Assembly (NCBI GenBank): GCA_033439765.1
Contig: JAULSN010000001.1
Span: forward strand, 6,076,001 to 6,140,000
From: Lasiosphaeria ovina
Lineage: Eukaryota > Ascomycota > Sordariomycetes > Sordariales > Lasiosphaeriaceae
DNA length: 64,000 nt
Direction: 5' to 3'
Under the pieces are notes generated by a model. It was not told the DNA's origin and ran no database searches. It worked only from the letters and a program-made list of their open reading frames with translations. Below are positions 57,103-64,000 of this stretch, piece by piece. The translations under genes were made by a program, and so were the position numbers. Every line of letters starts with the position of its first letter. The first letter of the stretch is position 1.

Positions 57103-58468
57103 TCACACCTCCTGCTCCCACCTTCTTTCGCGAAGTGGAATCTCTTTTCCGGAACGCTGGCGCTCTCCTCTAACCTCGCCTCGCCAAGCCCAGTACTCAC
57201 CAAGTCTAGTCTTCGCATATGAGGCATAGTCAAAGTCGATTTCGGAGATGGTGGCCTGGATCAGGGCCCATATTCCCCAGTAGAATCCAGGCACCCCCCG
57301 GTAGTGGTCTACCTCGTTGAACAGCTTCTCGATCTCGGCAGACTCGTCAATATCGATGGGCTTCTCTGGTAGCATATCGAAGTACGCGCGCACATATTCC
57401 GTAATGAATTCGCGGCGCTGGGCACGCGTCGGCAACACACCATGGTCGCAGTCAAAACCACCCCACTCGGCAAAGTGGTTTGCAAGGTCGAAAGCTGCGG
57501 GGGACGGAGTGGCGTATTCGTAATCGATGAAGGTCACGGTTTCCGCCGACTTGTCTCCGTTCACAGCCTGCGACTTCGGAATTACGATGACGTTGCCACT
57601 TAGAAGATCACAATGTGCGAAAACGAGCTAGTATCCCCGTTAGCAGACTGCGTATTTCTGGTGCGAGACTCGTTCGATTTGCCTAATAACGTACCCCATT
57701 AACACCTAGGCCGGGCCGTTGGCTGAGCTCCGAAACTAGAGTTCCAAGCTCTTGCTGGAGCTCTGCCTGAGCAGCTCTCTGCTCTTCTGTATCTGTAGGG
57801 AGAGCAAAAATCCACTTCTGCATAACAGTCCACACATTTGGCGACGGTTTTCCTGGCGCCACACCGTCAAGAACCCTTTGAAACTCGGCATCCCCAAGAG
57901 TGCCAGAAGGAGCCGAAAATCCTTCCGTCTTTGAATTTTTGCGGCTGTGACCGGTGCGGCCGGGGATGCAGGGAACGGTGGCATGCCACTGAGCGAGTCG
58001 GCGCGCAACGGCCTTGTAGATGGCGGGTTTGCGGAGGTCTTCGGGCTGTGTGACGGTTCCACGAACAAAGCGATACATCATGCCATTTTCGAAGCGTGCT
58101 AGAAGTTCTGGGGCCAGGCCGTGACGCATAAGCAGCTCGTGATTCTGCGCCTCGCGGTGCCTGTCGATTATGACGTCGGTACCGTTGCCGTATGCCCGCA
58201 GGAGAATGGCGTCCTTGTCCGCCTCCTCCTTAGAGAGACCAGGCCTCTTATTGACCGCCTTCAGCAGCGTGTTTGTGATGCCGTCGGTGAAGCGAACAAA
58301 TTCGACTTTGGAGCTGGCATCTTCCCATTCCGGTAGGACGGCCAGCACGAGTCGGAGGGCTGAGGCATCGGAATCGGAGCTCGAATACGAACGGGGGATG
58401 TACCGAATGTGGGAGTCGCCTTTCAGCTCTCCGTTGGCAGTGCCTCCGTTCTCTCTTCCAACAGCCAT
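57103..58468 (-). CDS. EKI1: Ethanolamine kinase
   Basis: Two exons (57695-58468, 57103-57627) split by a 67 nt phase-0 intron encode 432 residues from MAVGRENGGTANGELKGD. The enzyme phosphorylates ethanolamine in the first step of the CDP-ethanolamine route to phosphatidylethanolamine. Marks of the choline/ethanolamine kinase family are VRFTDGITNTLLKAV (N-lobe loop), ILLRAYGNGTDVIIDRHRE, the Brenner motif HCDLLSGNVIV completed by splicing, and FIDYEYATPSPAAFDLANHF. The N-lobe wording is closer to ethanolamine kinases than to choline kinases, but substrate choice cannot be proved here. The C-terminus is basic (EWRGEVRGER-like, ending RRWEQEV). It is divergent from NPR3. Confidence 0.93.
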
Positions 58469-59757
58469 AGCGAGAGAAGAGGCGGGTTTGTCGGTTGCGG
58501 GACGGTCACGGTCAACCAGGCGAGGATCGAGGGAAGAACGTGCGAGAGCGACCGAGGAGAGGGTGCGATAGTTCGGGATTCTGTAGGGATTTTTAGGGCA
58601 AGAATTGAAGGCAGGATCGGCTATGGCTGTCGAGGGGTATTGCTGCCGGTACCGATGGTGGGCCAGACTGAGCGGACGACGGCTCTGCGGGTTTTCCGTG
58701 AAAGGGACGGGCGAATGAGGTAATCTCGCATGGGGCAGAATCGAAGGGAGGGAGCGGGTGGGAAAGAAACCCCAGGAGCAGGACCAGGACCAGGAGCAGT
58801 GGAACCAGACAGGGCAGCGGCGACTTCTAGGTCTGATGAGGCTTCCAGGTTAGGTAGGTTCCCGGTTTGCCTTGATTCTAAGACTAGCACTTATACGTTG
58901 TCGACACGCACCTTCCGTCTTTTTCGCAACACAAAAAGGCAAAAAAAGAGGGGCCTAAGGAGCGGACGAGGCGGGTTGAGCACGCCTCTCTTCAATTGGG
59001 CCAAATGAGTGTGGGCTTCCTGTTCACCTTACTAGTTGCTCACACGATCTGTTGCCGTTTGCTCCAAAAGCACGACTCGATCTAATCCGTAAAGAAATCG
59101 TCATTTGCCAGGCACATGACCTGGACGTGCTTGTGATTCAGACCCTGGCCAAGGGTACTGTACGACCGAGTGGAGGGGGCTGCTAGGCTGGGGCAGGGGA
59201 GGGGGCCCAAGCGCTGAAGACTTGAGGTGGGGGGAAAGTCCTGCAGGTCGGGACCTGCCTGGGCCCTCACCTCAGGTTCCCAGCAAGGCTGGCTGCAGGT
59301 TCAGGAACTGCAAGCTACAGCACCTGAATAAGTCCCCCGGCGGCAATTGGTTGGGCATTCACAGCACGCGGTTGAGCGCGCATTTGCGGAGTATAGGTAC
59401 GTACGTATTGTCCAATCCCACGGCAACGTCGATTCGATTCACCTATCGTCCATCGACGTCCAAATCACAGTCCATCATCCATCCCATGGAGGCCCCTCAT
59501 TCCCCCACATTACGGATAGGTTGTCATTCAATCCATTGCTTCCCATCGACACGCCCTAGGTATTCGTACATATTGTGGATCTTTCAGTGATAGGGCAATT
59601 GGAAGGACCTTTAAGCATGTTCCGACAAGGCAGAAAAGCCTAGACGCGGGCGCACTGCAAGCCTGCTCATTGTCCTTGGCATTCGTTCAAATCTTGGTGG
59701 ACCTCGTTAGACCGGCTACATACGTCTATCTGCCTGCGGTGCACACCCCACACCCTA
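58469..59757. promoter_or_regulatory. Divergent promoter region, ethanolamine kinase / NPR3
   Basis: 1.29 kb between the two ATGs. Pyrimidine-rich leader sequence for the kinase lies at 58470-58600 (minus strand). No coding frame was convincing. Confidence 0.5.
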
Positions 59758-62577
59758 ATGGCGCTGCCCGTGCTGCCCAGTTCGTCCAACGTTTTGGCTG
59801 TTGCCCTCGTCATCAACCGCTCTCGTGATGGGCCGAGGATTGTCTTCCACTATCCGCCGCACGTTGTGCCTCCCCAGGACGCCGGCACCAGGCTGGACGG
59901 CCCCGGCGCCGACGATGTTGATGATGATGACAACGACGACCTCCTTCTGGGCAGCTCGTCCCGGGGAGTCAACTTCGAGACGGTAGGCACAGCGTCCGCC
60001 CGTCAGGCCGCCGATCTCGCGCAGTGGAACCACGACGACCATTTGGTGACGGAGAGCGGTACCCAGATCGTGCCTTGGGAGCATGTCGCCGGCTTCCCGA
60101 CCAAGGATCTGGAGAACATATTGACGCCCGCCCGGGCCTACCATAAGCGCCTCTTCCAGGTCTCTCTGGACCCGCTCCTATGTGTGTCATATCCCGTTTA
60201 TGTGTCCGAGAATGGCGTGTGGCGCAAGAAGAAGCGGCAGCAGCAGCCCGAGTCGGGCCCACCCAGGAAGGACGACGATGTGGGAATGCAGGCAGATTCT
60301 ACCGAAGGTGCAGGAACCGGCGGGCGAGGCAGCCACCGGGGCTCTGCCGACCAGGACCAGTTCGACGCCAAACACGCCGCCAAGGCAGCTGACGAGCCCG
60401 AAGACAAGAAGAGCTCTATGACAATGTTCAACCTAGTCTTTCTTCTCCGGCCAAAGAAGCACGAGGCCAAAGATCTGGTTGATATCTTGTTCTCCCACAT
60501 AATCAAGAAGATCAACAAGGCGTACAGGTACTGCCAGCAACGGAGCGACTTTGTGTGGAAGGAGTCAAAACGGATCCTGATACTCAAAGACAAGGGCCGC
60601 GAAGACAGTGTGTCCCGTCCCCCCTATTCGTAAAAGCCTGGCTTGCTTGCGACCTCGCGCGTGGACTGACGTAGCCATGTAGGAATGAAGATGAGCTTGT
60701 TATGGGAGGAGATCCTGTCTACTTCTTCCTTGGCTGCGTCCATGAAGGACATCTACAACGCCGTGTCGCAAAACAAGATCACAGCCCTTCAGCTAGATAC
60801 AGCAGGGGGCATGGTCACCCACTCTGTTCAGATCCCCATGCCATTCCATGTGTCTGACTTGCCGCAAGACAGTGAGGAATGCCAGTGTGCTGGCCTCTGG
60901 CTGACAACGGCGAACTCCCTCATGGATGACGATGTTGTAGATGACCCGGTCTTCCTCGACAAGAACTTTGCCCTTCTGCTCTTGACTGACGAGAAGAAGA
61001 TCACCGCCGAGCTGCAGAATGATCCCAATGAGACAACGCTCGCCATGATTGAGTTTGTGCGCCACTGCAAGCCACATCTATCGTAAGCTCTCCCAAGTCG
61101 TCCTCTCCTCACCCACGCGTCCATCTTGCTGACCATGTCCAGTTTTCACCAGGTTGGACAACTGTCCAGCAACGTCCTGAAGCCAGCTCAGGTGCGCAAA
61201 TTTGCTCAGCATTTCATATTTTGGCGGCGTGCCATTGCCATCCCCCCGCTCCACGCCCGCGATATGTACATCGTCAGCCCAAACTGCGACCTTCGCAAGC
61301 TCCCACAGGCTGCAGCAAAGTGGGCGCGCCAGTTTCCCCTGGCACCCGCGCTCCCAAATTTCCTGGCCGAGCTGAGCGTCGCCCCGCGGCCTTACAAGTT
61401 ACACTGCCCCGGGAAGACCCACCGCCCGCTCTACATGGCTATGCTGGCGTGGCTGATGCGCGGCGGCTGGGTTACGCAGCTGTGCACGTTTGCCTACGTC
61501 GTAGTCTGGCCTGAGATAATCTACGAAGTCGACCACGCGCTCGAGGCTGAGGAAATTGCGCGCGCAAGGCGTATGCAGAGTATGAGCCGCGAGCCTCGTA
61601 CTATGGAGAGCGACACCAAGCCCGGCCCCATACCCACACCCACCTCCGGAGACGTCTCAGCCCTAGGCGATGCCTCCATCGCCGGCTTTGGGTCGGGATT
61701 CCTACCGCTGCTGGACGACGAGTCGGATCTCGGCTCGCCTACAGCCGCGACAGCCCTTCGCGATCTTTCACTCACTCACTCCCAATCCCTAGCGCGCAGC
61801 TCCCGCAGCTCGAGGCTGGCAGACCCGCCGTCACCCGACTCGGAAAACTCGCCCCAGTCGCCGACATTGTCGCGGCACGGAGGCCGTGGTTCCCAATCCC
61901 GCCTGGCGACGGCCGAATCCTTCCCGCCGCAGACAACGCTCGCCGAGCAGGCCGCCGAGAAGGCGCGCCTCGAGCGCCTCGCGGACAAGGCCGCCCGCGA
62001 GCTAGCGGAGCGCGCCATGGCCCACTCCCGCAAGGCTCTGCCAGTGCAGACGGACCACCCCAGTGTCAACCCTGCCCGGCACCTCGCGGGCATGTCGCCC
62101 CATATCATTCTCGATGCCAAGAAGGCGACGGGCAAGGAGAGTCTCTACCTCAGCGCCATAGGGCGGCGGTTTCGGGACAAGGCCGCCGCCGAAGCAGCCA
62201 GACGCGGTGGAGTCGGGGCAGCGGGAGGAGGAAGGGGCGGAGCCGCCGATAGCACCAGAGAGAGCCAGCGGGGTGCTGGTGCTGGTAGACTCGAGCAACA
62301 ACACATGGATAGAGATGTTCTTCGCAACCGTGGGGCAGCAACCGTCATGAGCGAGCAAAGCAGGATGGGCGGTCCGGCCGGTATGGCGGCTGACGGTGCT
62401 CGAGACAGTGCGGTTTGGGATGATCGAGTTGCGAAAGCTTGGCCGCAATTTTGCAAATTCTTCAACGGTAAATCTGCACTGGAACGTATTGCGCTTCAGG
62501 AGGAGATGAAACGAAAGGATGTGTGGAATCTGCTCACATCCATGAGTGAATATCTCCTTTGCGTCCGTCATTGGTAG
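59758..62577 (+). CDS. NPR3: Nitrogen permease regulator 3 (SEACIT/GATOR1 subunit)
   Basis: Three exons (59758-60607, 60683-61082, 61143-62577) encode 894 residues; introns are 75 and 60 nt. NPR3 with NPR2 and IML1 restrains TORC1 when amino acids are scarce, acting at the vacuole. The N-terminus MALPVLPSSSNVLAVALVIN begins a longin-like domain (RIVFHYPP). The segment MTMFNLVFLLRPKKHEAKDL leads to IILFSHI-type helices, and exon 2 opens with RMKMSLLWEEILSTSSLA. Later come VGQLSSNVLKPAQVRKFAQHFIFWRRAIAIPPLHARD (read in part) and HRPLYMAMLAWLMRGGWVTQ, both typical of NPR3. A Ser/Glu/Arg-rich disordered insert precedes the winged-helix end, FFNGKSALERIALQEE and SMSEYLLCVRHW. Both junctions restore conserved text in phase. 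Confidence 0.95.
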
Positions 62578-63214
62578 ATAGATGTAGGCGCGGAGAGCAG
62601 CTCGTACGTCGACTAAACAGGAACCGCGGCCATGCGCAGAAATATCTGGGAGTCGTGTGTAGATAGATACGAATATGAGCAGGGGATGTTGTCAGAAGCA
62701 AAGGATCTTTATTCCAAGCCTATATAGAGCGATAAAGCCAAATGAGCACAAGCGTGTTCATGTCACCAACGACCAGGCAGTCCACAAATCCATCTCAATC
62801 CTCTTAGGTATCATCCAAGACTAAAGGAATACCGGGAGAGCCAGTACAAGAAAAAGAGAAACCGACAATGCCCAACCTATCTCGCTGATGATGAGTCTGT
62901 CAACTATGTCAAAAAGTCCAACCTAACTACTGTTGCGCCGCTGTGCCAAACCACCACCGCTCTCCAATAACCCGTAGAATGCTGGAACCCAAATAGGACA
63001 AGAAAAGGAGAGGAATTATAGCAAAACAAGATGAACCGAAAACCAGGCCCGGCAGAAAGGCCAAAAATGAAAAAGGGAAGAATAGAATGAAATAAGGGTG
63101 TAAAATGATCATGGCATATATCCACAATGCTGAATGGAAGGGGGGATAAGAAGGAAAAACAGACCCAAAAAGAAAACCGACCCCCTATCCAAGGAAAGCA
63201 CTGCCTCTCTGACC
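62578..63214. other. Convergent intergenic region
   Basis: 637 nt of 3' flank between NPR3 and the bHLH gene, AT-rich. No gene was seen. Confidence 0.6.
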
Positions 63215-64000
63215 TCACTGGGTCAAATCCATGCCGTACTCATCCTCTTCCTTGAAATTGAGATCGTCGTCGTCCTCGTAATCGATAAATTCTCGAGAGT
63301 TGAGGAGATCTGCGCTCGCTCCGTCGAGACTATCATCGTCAGGACTAACAGAGATATGGCCTGTTGGGTGGCTGCCATTTAGCGGCTCGCCCTTGTAGTC
63401 TGTGTGGTGGGGCACACGAAGCCCCGAGCCAGCGGTGCGGGAGTATGAGAAGGCTCTGGGCTTTCCGGGGCCTTCTTCATTCCTCGATATCGCCTCCATC
63501 AGCTCGGTCTGCATCCGCTGCTCATCTTCGGTGAACTCGAATGGGACTGAGCCTCCGCGATCGATGAGGGCATTTATTAGCTCCTCTTGTTGTTGGATCT
63601 TGAGATGAAGCATCCACATCAGATCTCGCGTCCAGCTGACAGCGCCGTTCAGGATATCCCCCTTGTTTGGCTGCTTGTCCTTGTCCTCAATCGGGAGACC
63701 AGTCGTGATATTCCCTGCAGTTCCGCCAGCGGCCCGTCGAGCACCAGGGCCAGCAAGAGCCGATGTCGCCTGAGCAGGACTAGGTACGCCTGTCAGAGTC
63801 GGCGAGAGCGGCGTGTTGTTCTGGATTGCTTTGCGTATCTTATCATCTTCCAGACGGTGGCCAGGTACGAGCTTGCTTAGATCCTGAATCCGCTCATTGA
63901 TATTGTCCCGTCTTCGTCTCTCGACGAGGTTGTGGGACTCACGTCTCTTCTTCTTCTTGAGATCTTGAGGAGAAGCAGTGGTAGCCGTGGCGCCAAGTTT
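63215..64000 (-). CDS. Basic helix-loop-helix transcription factor, C-terminal part (partial)
   Basis: The frame is open from the right edge to the stop at 63215-63217, giving the last 261 residues; the N-terminus lies outside. The basic region KKKKRRESHNLVERRRRDNINE keeps the His-Glu-Arg triad (H, E at +4, R at +8) that reads CACGTG-type E-boxes. Helix 1 is RIQDLSKLVPG. A long Pro/Ala/Gly loop follows (about 60 residues, SPLSPTLTGVPS-like) before helix 2, NKGDILNGAVSWTRDLMWML. A Gln/Leu-rich coil then continues (IQQQEELINALI). The long loop is a known trait of fungal bHLH factors related to SREBP/MITF types. The tail is acidic, with EFIDYEDDDDLNFKEED. Target genes cannot be inferred. Confidence 0.9.
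   Translation of the reverse strand, partial: KLGATATTASPQDLKKKKRRESHNLVERRRRDNINERIQDLSKLVPGHRLEDDKIRKAIQNNTPLSPTLTGVPSPAQATSALAGPGARRAAGGTAGNITTGLPIEDKDKQPNKGDILNGAVSWTRDLMWMLHLKIQQQEELINALIDRGGSVPFEFTEDEQRMQTELMEAISRNEEGPGKPRAFSYSRTAGSGLRVPHHTDYKGEPLNGSHPTGHISVSPDDDSLDGASADLLNSREFIDYEDDDDLNFKEEDEYGMDLTQ

Noticed and set aside
1..64000. Search for operon, CRISPR, prophage, secondary-metabolite cluster or transposon
   Set aside because: Genes are spliced, unrelated housekeeping genes on both strands. No PKS/NRPS, transposase or reverse transcriptase frame, no terminal repeats and no regular spacer arrays were seen.

Overview
The window is eukaryotic nuclear DNA from a filamentous ascomycete (Pezizomycotina, most likely Sordariomycetes). 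The evidence is short GT..AG introns (mostly 60-135 nt), fungal versions of housekeeping proteins (RAD51, PRP16, PWP1, NPR3, TVP23, NUP120), fungal-only protein families, and CT-rich leaders. No bacterial operons, rRNA, CRISPR array, virus or intact transposon is visible. The genus was not assigned.

Layout, left to right. NUP120 (minus, runs off the left edge) and RAD51 (minus) are followed by a conserved fungal single-pass membrane protein (4436-5641, minus). After a 4.1 kb gap comes a two-zinc-module protein (9780-11404, minus), then a second 4.1 kb gap and a metallo-beta-lactamase-fold protein (15551-17080, plus). A penta-EF-hand protein (18016-19192, minus) is divergent from a ChaC gamma-glutamylcyclotransferase (21342-22774, plus), which converges on a glycine-rich RRM protein (23608-24559, minus). 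A 4.9 kb gap precedes a basic, disordered fungal protein (29452-31574, plus), which converges on a CitE-like lyase (31926-33072, minus). That lyase is divergent from TVP23 (33520-34303, plus). A signal-peptide/TM sensor-like protein with a polyQ tail (35699-37345, minus), a Tls1/C9orf78 homologue (39268-40559, minus) and a conserved fungal protein (44195-45097, minus) follow. The right part holds PWP1 (48839-50556, minus) divergent from PRP16 (51091-54123, plus), GCV1 (54575-56095, plus), ethanolamine kinase (57103-58468, minus) divergent from NPR3 (59758-62577, plus), and a bHLH factor that runs off the right edge (63215-64000, minus).

The genes are mainly cell maintenance: DNA repair, nuclear pore, splicing (PRP16, Tls1), ribosome biogenesis, Golgi, glycine cleavage, glutathione turnover, phospholipid synthesis and TORC1 amino-acid signalling. 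They do not form a metabolic cluster or operon. Several divergent pairs share short promoters (about 0.45-0.55 kb), while other gaps reach 4-5 kb with no convincing gene.

No clearly new multi-gene system was found. The best leads are an intron-retention isoform that turns a Gln tract into an Ala tract in the RRM gene, telomere-repeat-like promoter motifs upstream of RAD51 and the Tls1 homologue, candidate introns of 38-46 nt, a metallo-beta-lactamase-fold protein with a broken metal motif, and several conserved but unnamed fungal proteins. Exon coordinates were derived by hand from splice signals and reading-frame continuity; no search or transcript data were available.
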